In this document: piece by piece, positions 1 through 8,476 of the stretch | Numbering within the stretch: the stretch's first letter is position 1 | How the letters are laid out: every line of letters starts with the position of its first letter | NCBI RefSeq assembly: GCF_023238445.1 | Contig: NZ_CP096658.1 | Location: 372,001-436,000 of the forward strand | Direction: 5' to 3' | Length of the DNA: 64,000 nt | Source: Halorussus gelatinilyticus | Lineage (GTDB): Archaea > Halobacteriota > Halobacteria > Halobacteriales > Haladaptataceae | Program-made: the position numbers and the translations under genes | Notes under the pieces: model-generated | Seen by the model: only the letters and a program-made list of their open reading frames with translations | Databases searched by the model: none | What the model was told of the DNA's origin: nothing

Positions 1-668
1 TTGCTCGCGTCGGGGTGCGCGAGATAGCTCCCCGAGGAGTTGAGGACGACCGTGTAGCCGCCTTCGACCCCGCCGGTCAGCGAGCGCGTGCGCTTCTCGA
101 TGTTGACCATGTAGATGACGCGCTTGTCGGGCGCGTCGGGGACCGGCGCGACGACCGCCACGACCGGGAAGTCCACGGCCGGGACCGTGAACGGTTCCGA
201 GACGTGGACGTCCTTCTCGTCGAAGTCCGGCGGGTCGGCGGCGAACGGCGCGCCCTGCGCGGCCGGACTGACCCCGACCAATTTCTCGCTCGAACTGGTC
301 ACGATGGTCTTCTCGGCGGCGTCGTAGTAGTGGACCGCGACGACGCCGTCGGGAACGTTCCCGTCGGCGACCAGTCCGTTCAGGCGGTCCCGGATACGGT
401 CGCGGTCACCGCTCCGGAACACCGGATGCTGAGCGGTCACCTGCGTCTGAGTCTTCACGCTCGACAGCCACGCGTCCAAGCTCTCGGCCCGCGAGTTCGA
501 CAGGGTCTTCAGCTCCTCTTGGGCGTCGTCTTGGACCTGTTCGGCGGTCTGTGCTTGCACTAGCGCGCCGACTGCGACCGTGATAGCGACGACCGACACC
601 AGCGCGATAGCGAGTTTGAGCGCATAACTTCGTCGTATCCGCTCCAGAAATGGCGTTCGTTGTCCCAT
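1..668 (-). CDS. Methyl-accepting chemotaxis (Htr) transducer, N-terminal part
   Basis: This gene is read leftwards and runs off the window edge, so only about 222 N-terminal residues are visible. It opens with a short basic segment and one membrane helix (about residues 15-40, ALKLAIALVSVVAITVAVGA). An extracellular region follows with helical QDDAQEELKTLSNSRAESLDAWL and then a Cache-like fold (FRSGDRDRIRDRL, VVAVHYYD, VYMVNI-like strands). This layout is typical of haloarchaeal transducers, whose HAMP and signalling domains would lie beyond base 1. The ligand cannot be told. A histidine kinase with the same sensor is the main alternative, since the output domain is missing. The ATG lies 7 bases from a 10-bp inverted repeat. 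Confidence 0.72.
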   Translation of the reverse strand, partial: MGQRTPFLERIRRSYALKLAIALVSVVAITVAVGALVQAQTAEQVQDDAQEELKTLSNSRAESLDAWLSSVKTQTQVTAQHPVFRSGDRDRIRDRLNGLVADGNVPDGVVAVHYYDAAEKTIVTSSSEKLVGVSPAAQGAPFAADPPDFDEKDVHVSEPFTVPAVDFPVVAVVAPVPDAPDKRVIYMVNIEKRTRSLTGGVEGGYTVVLNSSGSYLAHPDAS

Positions 669-1065
669 TTTGGATTTTCTCGAAAACGGATAAGTATTCG
701 AGAAAAATAAGCGTAGGTGGTCGTATCAGCGATGATAATCGGCGTCTCGGATATGCCACTCTACTTTCGTCAGAGAACTGTAATGCCAACTACCGCGGGG
801 GCCCGCGTGGCGCGGGTCGGGCGCCAGCGGCGGTTCAATTAGCCGCACCCGGTGGGTCGGCTGTCGGGGCCGGTTGGCCGCGGCCCGTCTCCGCCGAGAA
901 CCGTCGCGTGACCGTTGCTCCGGCAACCGTCGAGGGTTGTTGAAACCCGGCGGACACGTAATTCAAGTTGAACTGGGGGGTTTTAGTATTATCTATTTCC
1001 GAGAACGTCGGCCCGGCGCGAGATTCGACCGTCAACGATACCTGTGTGCGGAGACAACGTTTCGC
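669..1065. other. Intergenic region, 397 bases
   Basis: The left end is the AT-rich promoter area of the leftward transducer gene. The middle (about 790-900) is very GC-rich, with no convincing reading frame. The right end holds an AT-rich stretch around 985-1000 (GGTTTTAGTATTATC) that may be the promoter of the small membrane protein starting at 1066. No tRNA or recognisable structured RNA was seen. Confidence 0.5.
675..706. promoter_or_regulatory. Inverted repeat before the chemoreceptor gene
   Basis: Two 10-base arms, TTTTCTCGAA (675-684) and TTCGAGAAAA (697-706), are perfect reverse complements separated by 12 bases. The inner edge is 7 bases from the ATG of the leftward transducer gene, inside AT-rich DNA that would hold its promoter. 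It could be an operator or a short 5' leader hairpin. No known regulator is assigned. Confidence 0.45.
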
Positions 1066-1341
1066 ATGGAAACCGACATCGGCCCCGCGAAACAGGTGAC
1101 GATACTCGTCGTCCTCGGTATCTTCGCCCTGTTAGCGCTGCTGTTCGTCGGTCTCGTCCAACTCCTCGGTCTCGCCGGGGTCGCGGTCTTTCTGGCTCTC
1201 GTCGGTCTCCTCACTCTCGTCGCGGTGGTCGTGGGACTGACCCTCGAGGTCACGTTCGAAGGCGTCGCGTACGCCGTGGGGGTCACGCTGAGCGCGGTCG
1301 GTCGCCTCGGCGACCGGTTCGGTCGGCGGAAGGGACGCTAA
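1066..1341 (+). CDS. Small two-helix membrane protein
   Basis: This 91-residue protein is not assigned to a named family. It has a short charged N-terminus (METDIGPAKQ) and two long hydrophobic segments (about residues 11-33 and 36-60) joined by a brief turn. A third weakly hydrophobic stretch and a basic tail (RFGRRKGR) follow, consistent with an integral membrane protein with its tail in the cytoplasm. The ATG at 1066 was chosen because upstream codons in this frame read like non-coding sequence. Its last 4 bases overlap the 3' end of the convergent Tat protein gene. Function is unknown. Confidence 0.6.
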   Translation: METDIGPAKQVTILVVLGIFALLALLFVGLVQLLGLAGVAVFLALVGLLTLVAVVVGLTLEVTFEGVAYAVGVTLSAVGRLGDRFGRRKGR

Positions 1342-1820
1342 CCGTCGTCGGCCGGCCGGAACGTGAGTCGGTAGAGGTCCTCGCCCGAACACGCGCCGGC
1401 ACCCGACTCGCACCGCTCGGTCCCGACCACGCGGTAGGTCCGGGGTGGAATCTCGCCGTTTCGGAGGTTCATCCAAATCGTCGGTTCCGTGCCGGGCAGG
1501 TCGGCGTACGCCTTTTCGCTCCCGCCGACGCAGGACGGAGCGAGACCGTTCAACCGGACGACGGCGCAGTCGTCGCCGTCGCACCGCGACTCGACGGTGA
1601 ACGTGGACCCCTCCGAGTGGCCGGTCCCGCAGGTGACGCCCGTGTGCCGTTCGCTCGCGCGCCGGGACCGCGGCGGGCGAGCGTCCGCCTCTCGCGCGAG
1701 CGCGGTCTCGCTCGCCGCGAGTCCGCCACCGCCGACCGCGAGCGCGCCAGCGGTCCGTTTCAAGACGCTACGCCGGGAAATCGACTGCTCGGAGTTCGGC
1801 CCAACCATCGCCGCCAGCAA
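1338..1820 (-). CDS. Tat-exported cysteine-containing protein of unknown function
   Basis: This 160-residue protein has a clear twin-arginine signal peptide (SRRSVLKRTAGALAVGGG, about residues 15-32) followed by an Ala-rich segment. It should therefore be exported folded, as is usual in haloarchaea. The mature part has six cysteines spread over about 90 residues (GVTCGTG, SRCDGDDC, PSCVGG, RCESGAGAC), which suggests disulfides or a bound metal. A second in-frame ATG four codons downstream (1808) is an equally possible start. The family is not recognised. Confidence 0.6.
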   Translation of the reverse strand: MLAAMVGPNSEQSISRRSVLKRTAGALAVGGGGLAASETALAREADARPPRSRRASERHTGVTCGTGHSEGSTFTVESRCDGDDCAVVRLNGLAPSCVGGSEKAYADLPGTEPTIWMNLRNGEIPPRTYRVVGTERCESGAGACSGEDLYRLTFRPADDG

Positions 1821-1901
1821 CAGCGGTTTCGCTCTTGAGTCTTTTCGGCGTCGCCCGATAGGTTCCGGAAGTGGTGCGTCGGCGACGCCGGAGCGTCGCG
1901 G

Positions 1902-3218
1902 CTACGCGCCGCCGAGGTAACCCCACGCCTGCAACCGGTCGCCGTCGGACTCGACCCACCGGTCGCCGATATCGTCGCGGTAGTACATGTTCGGAATCAC
2001 GACGTTGCCGATGCGGTCGTAGGCCTGTCGCTGTGCGTCGCGCATCGTCTCGCCCGTGCCGGTCACGACGAGGACGACGCCCGAGGTGCCCGCGACCCGC
2101 CACTGGCCTTCCACGTTCTTCGTGTCCTCGATGTGGACGCCCGCGGTCCGCTCGGGGTCCTCGAAGACGACGGCGGCGTTCCGCGAGTTCTCGTCGAAGG
2201 TGGTCTCGTCGTCGAAGGGGAACGGCGGTACGCAGACTCGGACCGCGACCTGATAGCCCCTGTGGACCGAGAGGTCGGGGTCCTCACCGCGGGCGAGTTC
2301 GGCGAAGAACTCGCCGGTCGGCGACTCCATCGCCTCCTCCTGCAGGGTGATGGTCGGGTAGCCGAACCGGGGCGTGAATTCGAGCGGGTAGACGCCGTCG
2401 TCGTCCACGATGCAGTTCACGTCGATGGACCCGACGTAGCCCTCGTCCGCGAGCCACCCCTCCAACTTGCCGAGGGTCGTCTCGAACAGTCGGTTGCGCC
2501 GGCACCAGAACATCGAGGTTCCCATCTCGCCGGTCGAGGGACCGATGTTCCCCGGGAACAGCTTCTTGTGTTCGAAGTTGATGTTTATCGGCTCCACGAA
2601 CGAGTCGCCGTCGAAGAAGCCGCAGACTGCGACTTCGACGCCCTCGACGCGGCGCTGGAGCTGGAATCCCTTCATCCGGTGGCCCCACGACTTCTCGTAG
2701 GCGCGCAGGACGTCGATTACGTCGCCGCCGTCGCGCTCGCGGCCGACGTACAGCAGGCGCTTGACGTTCTGGACCTCGCCGAGCGGCTTGACGACGTAGG
2801 GCGCGGGGTTGTCCTCGACGTACTCGATGGCCTCGCCGAAGTCGGTGAACTCGCGGTGGGGCAGGGTCTCGACGCCGTGGTCGGAGAGGACCTCCATCGC
2901 GTAGCCGCGGTCGGATTCGAGGCGGTCGGTCGCCGGGGTGCCGCCGACGACGGCCTTCCCGCGCTCGCGCAACTCCTCGGCGATTTCGCCGGTCCCCAAC
3001 TCGCCGTCCACCCAGATGTCGTCGAAGACGATTACGTCGGCCCACTCGACTTCGGCCCGCCAGTCATCGGTCTTCGGCACGAACCCGTCGGCGACTTCGG
3101 CCTCGGACTCGGACTCGACGTAGTAGCGCACGTCGTGGCCCTCCCGGCGAATCTGCCACGCGAGGTCCCCGACGAGCGGTTCGTCCAGCGAGCAGAACAG
3201 GAAGTTCTGAGTCTCCAT
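1902..3218 (-). CDS. PurD-like ATP-grasp ligase
   Basis: This 438-residue ATP-grasp enzyme resembles phosphoribosylamine-glycine ligase (PurD). The ATP-grasp core is visible (PYVVKPLGEVQNVKRLLYVG; IDVNCIVDDDGVYPLEFTPRFGYP, with acidic and Asn metal ligands). The C-terminal part matches the PurD C-domain (RDAQRQAYDRIGNVVIPNMYYRDDIGDRW). The usual N-terminal GGGREHA phosphate-binding motif of PurD is absent; the protein begins METQNFLFCSLDEPLVGDLAW. It may therefore be a paralogue with another substrate rather than the purine enzyme. The ATG at 3218 was chosen over an upstream extension whose Ser/Arg-rich composition is unlike haloarchaeal protein. Confidence 0.75.
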   Translation of the reverse strand: METQNFLFCSLDEPLVGDLAWQIRREGHDVRYYVESESEAEVADGFVPKTDDWRAEVEWADVIVFDDIWVDGELGTGEIAEELRERGKAVVGGTPATDRLESDRGYAMEVLSDHGVETLPHREFTDFGEAIEYVEDNPAPYVVKPLGEVQNVKRLLYVGRERDGGDVIDVLRAYEKSWGHRMKGFQLQRRVEGVEVAVCGFFDGDSFVEPININFEHKKLFPGNIGPSTGEMGTSMFWCRRNRLFETTLGKLEGWLADEGYVGSIDVNCIVDDDGVYPLEFTPRFGYPTITLQEEAMESPTGEFFAELARGEDPDLSVHRGYQVAVRVCVPPFPFDDETTFDENSRNAAVVFEDPERTAGVHIEDTKNVEGQWRVAGTSGVVLVVTGTGETMRDAQRQAYDRIGNVVIPNMYYRDDIGDRWVESDGDRLQAWGYLGGA

Positions 3219-3324
3219 GCGTGGTCTGGAACGCGAGGCGACAAATGCGTGTGGCCGACGCCGCGTCGGGTTCGACGGGAGTCCGAACCCGGAGACTAAC
3301 GTCCTCCGCGGCGAACCCCCGTCC

Positions 3325-3702
3325 GTGATAGAACGACGTTGGCGCGGGTGGACCGCGCTCGAGGACGCCGACGAGTACGAACGACTCCTGTGCGAGGAGA
3401 TATTTCCGGGGTTCGCCGACGAGACCGACGACGGGTATCGCGGGTTCCGCGTCCTCCGACGCGAGAGCGGCGCGGGCGGCGCAGACAGCCAGAACAGCGC
3501 GGACGGCGCAGACGACGAGAGCGACGACGAGGCGGAAGTCGAGTTCGTCACCGCGATGCGGTTCGACTCGCTCGACGCGGTGGCGGCGTTCGCGGGCGAG
3601 GACTACGAGCAGGCTCACGTCCCGCCGGAGGCGCGGGAAGTCCTCTCGCGGTGGGACGACCGGGCGCGACACTACGAGATTCGGGCGGAAGCGGAGTACT
3701 GA
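3325..3702 (+). CDS. ABM/ferredoxin-like-fold small protein
   Basis: This 125-residue protein starts at a GTG (VIERRWRGWTALEDADEYERLL). The pattern Trp-Thr-x5-Asp-Glu-Tyr-Glu, then FPGF, then GYRGFRVLRR, EFVTAMRFDSLDAVAAFAG and a terminal Tyr is that of the antibiotic-biosynthesis-monooxygenase-like dimeric alpha/beta-barrel fold. An acidic, Ala/Gly-rich insert (about residues 51-70) is haloarchaeal in character. The function of this branch is generally unknown, so a monooxygenase role is only a fold-based guess. It is divergent from the PurD-like gene and convergent with the DUF488 gene. Confidence 0.6.
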   Translation: MIERRWRGWTALEDADEYERLLCEEIFPGFADETDDGYRGFRVLRRESGAGGADSQNSADGADDESDDEAEVEFVTAMRFDSLDAVAAFAGEDYEQAHVPPEAREVLSRWDDRARHYEIRAEAEY

Positions 3703-3708
3703 GCGGCG

Positions 3709-4116
3709 CTACCGGTCGTGTCGCTCGCGGAGGACGTCCCGGAGAATCGTCCGGTGACACCGCTTGTTGTCGGTGTTCTCGTAGCAGACCAGCCACACGT
3801 CCCGCGAGCCGAGTTCCGCGAGGAGGTCGTCCATCGCGGTCCGCGCCGAGTCGGTCCGGAGGTGGTCGCGATAGCGTGCGCCGAAGTCCACGCGGTCCCA
3901 GGCCTCGTCGTGGGTCAGGTCGTCGCGCTCGTCGGCGACGGTCTTGAACTCGCTCAGGAGGTCCTCGGGCGGCGCGAGTTCGGGGACGTTCTCGTCGAGG
4001 TGGTTCTCGATGCCGTAGGAGGGCCGACGGACGACGCCGACCACGAGGTCCTCGTCGGCGGGCGTCACGTGGCCGTGCTGGAGCGCGGCGTGGTAGGTGT
4101 CGCGGAGTTCGGGCAT
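3709..4116 (-). CDS. DUF488 family protein
   Basis: This 135-residue protein has features of the DUF488 family: an N-terminal strand-helix unit, a central ARYRDHLRTD segment, and the characteristic end VWLVCYENTDNKRCHRTILRDVL. In this family the Cys and the Lys-x-Cys-His-Arg cluster are conserved; here they read C-YENTDNKRCHR. The biochemical role of the family is not established. It lies 17 bases downstream of the Nif3-like gene on the same strand and is probably cotranscribed with it. Confidence 0.72.
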   Translation of the reverse strand: MPELRDTYHAALQHGHVTPADEDLVVGVVRRPSYGIENHLDENVPELAPPEDLLSEFKTVADERDDLTHDEAWDRVDFGARYRDHLRTDSARTAMDDLLAELGSRDVWLVCYENTDNKRCHRTILRDVLRERHDR

Positions 4117-4133
4117 GGTGTAGTGAATCGGGG

Positions 4134-4901
4134 TTACAGTCCGGTCGGCGCGTCGATGTACGTCGTTTCGAGGCCCCACTCCTCCGCGACGGACTGCAAC
4201 GACCGCACGCCGAACGTCTCGGTGGCGTAGTGGCCCCCGAGGAAGACGGTGATACCGGCCTCGCGCGCTTCGTGGTACGCCTTCTGCTTGCCCTCGCCGG
4301 TGACGAGAGCGTCCGCGCCCGACTCGACGGCCTCGTCGAGCCAATCGACGCCGCTCCCGGTGACGATGGCCACGTCTTCGATTTTCTCGGGGCCGAAGTC
4401 GAGGACGCGCACGCCCTGCCCGAAGTGGTCGAGTTCGGATTCGAGGGTCTCGCGCAGGCGGTCGGTCGGAACGGGGTCGGGCGCAGTCCCGCGCTGGCCG
4501 ACGTGTTCCGGTCCCAACTCGCCGAACGGGTCGCGCGATTCGAGACCGAGCAGGTCCGCGATGCCGGCCGCGTTACCCAGTTCTTGGTGCCCGTCCAGCG
4601 GGAGGTGCGAGACGTAGAGCGCCACGTCGTTCTCTATGAGGGGCGCGATGCGACCGTACTGACTGCCGGTCACGCGCTCGATGCCGCCCCACGAGAGTCC
4701 ATGGTGAGTCACGAGCAGGTCCGCGCCGCGGTCGGCCGCGGCCTCGACGGTCTGCTCGGCGGCGTCCACCGCGAACGCGACGGTCTCGACCTCGCGTTCG
4801 TCAGGGCCGACTTGGAGTCCGTTCGAACTCGCGTCCACGTCGGCGTAGTCGCTCGTTCGGAGTTCGTCGTCGTATCCGGCGACAATTTCGGAAAGGTCCA
4901 T
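4134..4901 (-). CDS. Nif3-like dinuclear metal-centre protein
   Basis: This 255-residue protein belongs to the Nif3/YbgI family (often annotated as GTP cyclohydrolase I type 2). It shows the family signature order: SNGLQVG, then AVDAAEQTVEAAADRGADLLVTHHGLSWGG with the two metal-binding histidines, then YVSHLPLDGHQELGNA. Near the C-terminus come VTGEGKQKAYHEA and FLGGHYATETFGV, supplying the last His and Glu ligands. The length is normal for the short form lacking the CutA-like insert. Members form hexamers with two metal ions per subunit; the true substrate is unsettled. It heads a likely two-gene unit with DUF488. Confidence 0.88.
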   Translation of the reverse strand: MDLSEIVAGYDDELRTSDYADVDASSNGLQVGPDEREVETVAFAVDAAEQTVEAAADRGADLLVTHHGLSWGGIERVTGSQYGRIAPLIENDVALYVSHLPLDGHQELGNAAGIADLLGLESRDPFGELGPEHVGQRGTAPDPVPTDRLRETLESELDHFGQGVRVLDFGPEKIEDVAIVTGSGVDWLDEAVESGADALVTGEGKQKAYHEAREAGITVFLGGHYATETFGVRSLQSVAEEWGLETTYIDAPTGL

Positions 4902-4988
4902 GTTCGGGGTTTGTGTTCGGGAGGGCTTGTATCTGTATCTCCGGTGGTCCCAGCGAGGTCGAAGACGATTTCCGAAAAGAGAGTCCGC

Positions 4989-6413
4989 TTACCGAGACTG
5001 GACCGCACCGAGGGGGTCGACGAAACCGTGCCCGTAGTAGGCTTTGTCGTAGCCGTCCGGCACCGAGGCCGTCTGTTCCAGCGCGTTCTGCACCTGGTTG
5101 GCGTTCAGGTCGGCGGCGCTGCTCTTGACCAGCGCGGCAGCGCCCGTAACCTGCGGCGCGGCCATGCTCGTCCCGGCCGCGTAGCCGTAGCCGTACTCGG
5201 CACCCTCGTACTCGCCGTCGTCGCCGTAGGAGGGGACTGCAATCGTACTCAGAACCAGGTCGTGGTACGCCGCACCGCCGTAGTTCCCGAGCGCGCTCAG
5301 GTCGGCGTCACCGCCGGGCGCGCCCACGTTGACGGCGTTCGTCCCGTAGTTGGTGTAGAACGCCGGACTCTTCGGTGAGTCTTCTACGCCGTCGTCGCCC
5401 CACTCGAAGCCGATCGGGCCGGTCGCGCTGACGCTCATTACGCTCGCGGCCTCGTTCGGGACGCTGATCGGGTTGAGACACACCGTCTCCCCGGCGTCGT
5501 TCTCGTAGCAGTACGGCGTGTCGTGTTGGAGGTCCGCGCTGTCGTTGCCCGCCGACATCACCAACAGGGTGCCCTGCCGGTCGATGTACGTCGTCGTGCG
5601 GTTGAGCACTTTGCCGTAGAAACTGCCGTAGCCCTCGCGGGAGACCGGATAGGCCCCGAGGCTGAGGTTCGCCGCGTCCGCGCCGATTTCGGCGCTGTAG
5701 AGCATCGCGGCCAAGATGTCGCCCCAGTAGGCGTACGGTCCCGTCGAGAACACCCGGCAATCGACGACTTCCGTCTCGGGTGCCGACCCCAGCACGCCGA
5801 AGTCGTTGTCGCCCGCCGCGACGATGCCCGCCACGTGGGTTCCGTGATAGCCGCCGTAGGGGCCGGCCGCGCCGTAATTGTCCGCCGTGAAGTTGCGAGA
5901 CAGGTCCTCGTTGACGGCGTGGGCCAAGTCCGGGTGGTCCGCGGCCACGCCGGAGTCGATGACCGCCACGCGGGTCTGCTCGCCTCGCGTCTCCTCGTGG
6001 ACCTCGCGGATGTCCTGAACCTGCTTGTCCCACTGGTACTCGTACAGCGACTCCTCGGAGCCGTCTTCCTCGTGCGCGTCCGGCCCGACCCGTTCGACCG
6101 GTTCGTTCCGCGAGATTCGAACGTCCGGCGCGTAGGCGTCAGTGACGGACGCCACCTCGTCTTCCGCGCCGCGAACCACCGCTGCGTCGATAGCGTCGAG
6201 GTCGTGGGTCACTGTCAGGTCCGTCCCCTCGAACGCGTTCCGTCCGGCCTCCTTCGTGTCCACGACGAATCGATTCGCCGCCGGACCACTCCGGGCCGCT
6301 CCGGCGACGTGGCTTCCGAAAGCGAGGGTGCCGACCGCCGCGCCGCTGTACTTCAGCAGTTCTCGTCTGCTTGTGGTATGTCGAGTCACACCATATACCA
6401 AAGCAACTCGCAC
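4989..6413 (-). CDS. Tat-exported subtilisin-like serine protease (halolysin type)
   Basis: This 474-residue protease has a twin-arginine signal (SRRELLKYSG, residues 15-24). An inhibitor-like propeptide (RFVVDTKEAGRNAFEG to about residue 120) precedes an S8 catalytic domain. The triad is visible: Asp153 in AVIDSGVAADHPDL, His190 in HGTHVAG and Ser416 in GTSMAAP; Asn290 in MSAGNDS is the oxyanion residue. It lacks the C-terminal extension found in many halolysins and ends shortly after the catalytic domain. It should act outside the cell after Tat export and autoprocessing. The AT-rich run near 6410-6430 (CATACTTAATCG on the coding strand) is a candidate promoter. Confidence 0.92.
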   Translation of the reverse strand: MRVALVYGVTRHTTSRRELLKYSGAAVGTLAFGSHVAGAARSGPAANRFVVDTKEAGRNAFEGTDLTVTHDLDAIDAAVVRGAEDEVASVTDAYAPDVRISRNEPVERVGPDAHEEDGSEESLYEYQWDKQVQDIREVHEETRGEQTRVAVIDSGVAADHPDLAHAVNEDLSRNFTADNYGAAGPYGGYHGTHVAGIVAAGDNDFGVLGSAPETEVVDCRVFSTGPYAYWGDILAAMLYSAEIGADAANLSLGAYPVSREGYGSFYGKVLNRTTTYIDRQGTLLVMSAGNDSADLQHDTPYCYENDAGETVCLNPISVPNEAASVMSVSATGPIGFEWGDDGVEDSPKSPAFYTNYGTNAVNVGAPGGDADLSALGNYGGAAYHDLVLSTIAVPSYGDDGEYEGAEYGYGYAAGTSMAAPQVTGAAALVKSSAADLNANQVQNALEQTASVPDGYDKAYYGHGFVDPLGAVQSR

Positions 6414-6658
6414 GATTAAGTATGAAGTCTTTACTGCCCGTTTCGTCTGGTTCAGGCAACGCCTGAAGTCATAGGTCTGACGTGTTCGGCCGGCTTTCGA
6501 GTTACCTGAGGGTCCCGTCGGGACGAAACTGCTCGGGAGCGAGGCGAGTCACGAAACGGCCCGAAAGCAACAAAAAACATTATCTCGGAAATAAATATGT
6601 GGCTTTAGGGAACAAATTTCGTTGTCAGAAGTGGGGTTCGGCGTCGATGCTCGACGAT

Positions 6659-7483
6659 TCAGCCGTCCGGGTCCGCGACCGCTGCGTCCGCGAAGACGAA
6701 CTCGCGGAGCAACTTCCCGCCGAGCGCCGCGGCCTGTCCGTCGTCGCGGTCGTTGACCTCCACCACGTCGAAACCCGCGACGCTCCCCGTGGCGGCCACC
6801 TCGCGCACCACGTCGCGCATCTCCCGAGGCGTCATGCCGAACGGCTCCATCGTCCCGGTACCGGGCGCGAATCCGGGGTCCGCGCCGTCGATGTCCACAC
6901 TGAGGTAGACGCTCGCGTCCGAATCGAACTCGGGCGACCAGTCGGCCACGTCCTCCGGGGCCACGACCGTCACGTCCGACTCGCTGGCCCGAGTCCACTC
7001 CGCTTCGCTCCCGGTTCGCGCGCCCAAAACGACGGCTTCGTCGGCCACATCGAGCGCGTGGCGGGTGACGGTCGCGTGGCTCAACTCGTTGCCGTCGTAC
7101 TCCTCGCGCAGGTCGAGATGCGCGTCGAGACAGACGAACACGTCGGGGTCGGTCGCGCGGACGCCCGCGACCGTGACGGTGTGCTCGCCGCCGAGCAGAA
7201 GGGGCACGGCGTCGTCCCAACGAACGTCGGTGACGACGCCTTCCAGATAGTCGAGATACTCGGCGGCGTCGTCCCACGCTCGCACGTCGCCGTGGTCGTG
7301 GACCGCGAGGTCGGAGAAGTGCCGGCCGGTGCGCGCGTCGTAGTCGTCGTAGGTCCGGGCGAACCGCCGGATTCGCTCCGGGCCGAACCGGGCACCGGGC
7401 TGGAACGTCGTGGAGACGTCGAGTGGCGCGCCGACGACCACGTAGGAAGCCTGCTCGCGGTCGGCGGACGCGCCGGGAAACAT
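6659..7483 (-). CDS. speB: Agmatinase / ureohydrolase family enzyme
   Basis: This 274-residue ureohydrolase shows the manganese-binding motifs of the arginase/agmatinase family in order: GGEHT, CLDAHLDLREEYDG, ELSHATV and SVDIDGADPGFAPGTG, ending with FDVVEVN. It would hydrolyse agmatine to putrescine and urea. Its start codon follows directly after the stop codon of the aIF5A gene, so the two are translationally linked. In haloarchaea an agmatinase next to aIF5A has been tied to maturation of the hypusine residue, and the context here supports that role over general polyamine synthesis. Confidence 0.9.
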   Translation of the reverse strand: MFPGASADREQASYVVVGAPLDVSTTFQPGARFGPERIRRFARTYDDYDARTGRHFSDLAVHDHGDVRAWDDAAEYLDYLEGVVTDVRWDDAVPLLLGGEHTVTVAGVRATDPDVFVCLDAHLDLREEYDGNELSHATVTRHALDVADEAVVLGARTGSEAEWTRASESDVTVVAPEDVADWSPEFDSDASVYLSVDIDGADPGFAPGTGTMEPFGMTPREMRDVVREVAATGSVAGFDVVEVNDRDDGQAAALGGKLLREFVFADAAVADPDG

Positions 7484-7864
7484 CTATTCGAGAATCTTAC
7501 GCTGCTCGTCCATTTCGAGGTACTCGATCTCGTCGTCGGGGGAGAGCGAGACGTCGCCGGGGGTCTTGATGGTGATGGTCTCGTAGGTTTCGAGGTCCAT
7601 GACCTGCGCCACGTCGGCGCTTTCGACGGAGACGACCTGTCCCTGCTTGCGGTTGATGATGGGGACCCAAATCTTGGCGTCCACGGGCTGAGAGAGACTG
7701 CGCTTCTTGCCGTCGAAGACGCCCTCGGCCTCGATGCGGGCCTTCGCGCTGCCGTGCTTGCCCGGCTTGGCCGTGCTGTAGGAGTTGATTTCGCACGCCG
7801 CGTCGTCGATCATCACGTAGTTGCCTTCCTGCAGGTCCCGCACTTCCTTCTGCTCTTTTGCCAT
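7484..7864 (-). CDS. eif5A: Translation initiation factor aIF5A
   Basis: This 126-residue factor has the N-terminal SH3-like domain with the hypusination loop [16 protein letters not shown]; the Lys in GKHG is the expected modified residue. An OB-fold domain follows ([19 protein letters not shown] to the end). The length is standard for archaeal IF5A. The ATG at 7864 (MAKEQKEV) was preferred over an upstream extension of 29 codons that lacks family similarity. The protein helps ribosomes form difficult peptide bonds. Its stop codon abuts the agmatinase start. Confidence 0.95.
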   Translation of the reverse strand: MAKEQKEVRDLQEGNYVMIDDAACEINSYSTAKPGKHGSAKARIEAEGVFDGKKRSLSQPVDAKIWVPIINRKQGQVVSVESADVAQVMDLETYETITIKTPGDVSLSPDDEIEYLEMDEQRKILE

Positions 7865-8143
7865 ATGGCCGGATAGCAGATGCGACGGTATAAACAGTTT
7901 GGAATGCGTTTTCCCCCGCTTCCCGTCATTTCGTCCGTACGGTCGGTTCACGTGGCCGACAGCTCTGGCCGTGGCGACTGGCGGTGACTGGGAGCGAGGC
8001 GGTCGAAGCGGAGAGAGGAGCGAGCGGAGGGCCGAAGATTCGGGCGGGGCGAGTGCGGACGGAGAGCGTGTCCGGCGGAGAGCCGAGCGGGGTGAACCAC
8101 GACAGCGGACCGACGGGCGGCAGGTGACTCGTCGGACGAAGCG

Positions 8144-8428
8144 TCAGTCGGCCCGGTGGCCGTGGCCGGCGAGGAGCGCGACGGCGTGGACCGCCAGCAG
8201 GAGGCCCAGCGACACGCGCTCGAAGCCGGGAACTCCGCCGCCGAGCCAGCCTGCCAGCACCGGGACGTAGAACAGCGGCAACACGACCGCCGACCAGAAG
8301 CCGACGAACTGGAAGGGCGTTGCCAGCACGTCGAGGGCCGACTGGCCCAGTTCGAGGGCGTCTGCGAGTCGGCTGTCGGGCAGTTCGTCCGTGAGCGGGC
8401 TGTCGATGGTGGAGGGAGCGTTCGACAT
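8144..8428 (-). CDS. Small membrane protein, two helices
   Basis: This 94-residue protein of unknown family has an acidic N-terminal third (APSTIDSPLTDELPDSRLADALEL) and two hydrophobic segments (about residues 38-62 and 68-88), ending in a His-rich GHGHRAD tail. The ATG at 8428 was selected because AGGTGA lies about 8 bases upstream. An alternative GTG is 4 codons earlier. A TATA-like CTTTATATGG on the coding strand (about 8466-8475) would serve as its promoter. Function is unknown. Confidence 0.6.
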   Translation of the reverse strand: MSNAPSTIDSPLTDELPDSRLADALELGQSALDVLATPFQFVGFWSAVVLPLFYVPVLAGWLGGGVPGFERVSLGLLLAVHAVALLAGHGHRAD

Positions 8429-8463
8429 TGGGGTGGTCACCTATCTCCCGCTTGGAACCCCAA

Positions 8464-8476
8464 CCCCATATAAAGG
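8464..8476 (-). promoter_or_regulatory. TATA-like promoter of the small membrane protein gene
   Basis: The coding-strand sequence TTTATATGG lies about 40 bases before the ATG at 8428, which is a suitable distance for an archaeal TATA box with a short leader. The rest of 8480-8699 is AT-rich around 8553-8600, includes the perfect palindrome AGAGCGCTCT, and holds no supported gene. Confidence 0.4.

Noticed and set aside
7865-8143. Candidate structured RNA in the 279-base gap upstream of aIF5A
   Set aside because: The GC- and purine-rich sequence lacks conserved cores of RNase P RNA or SRP RNA, and no stable paired region stood out.
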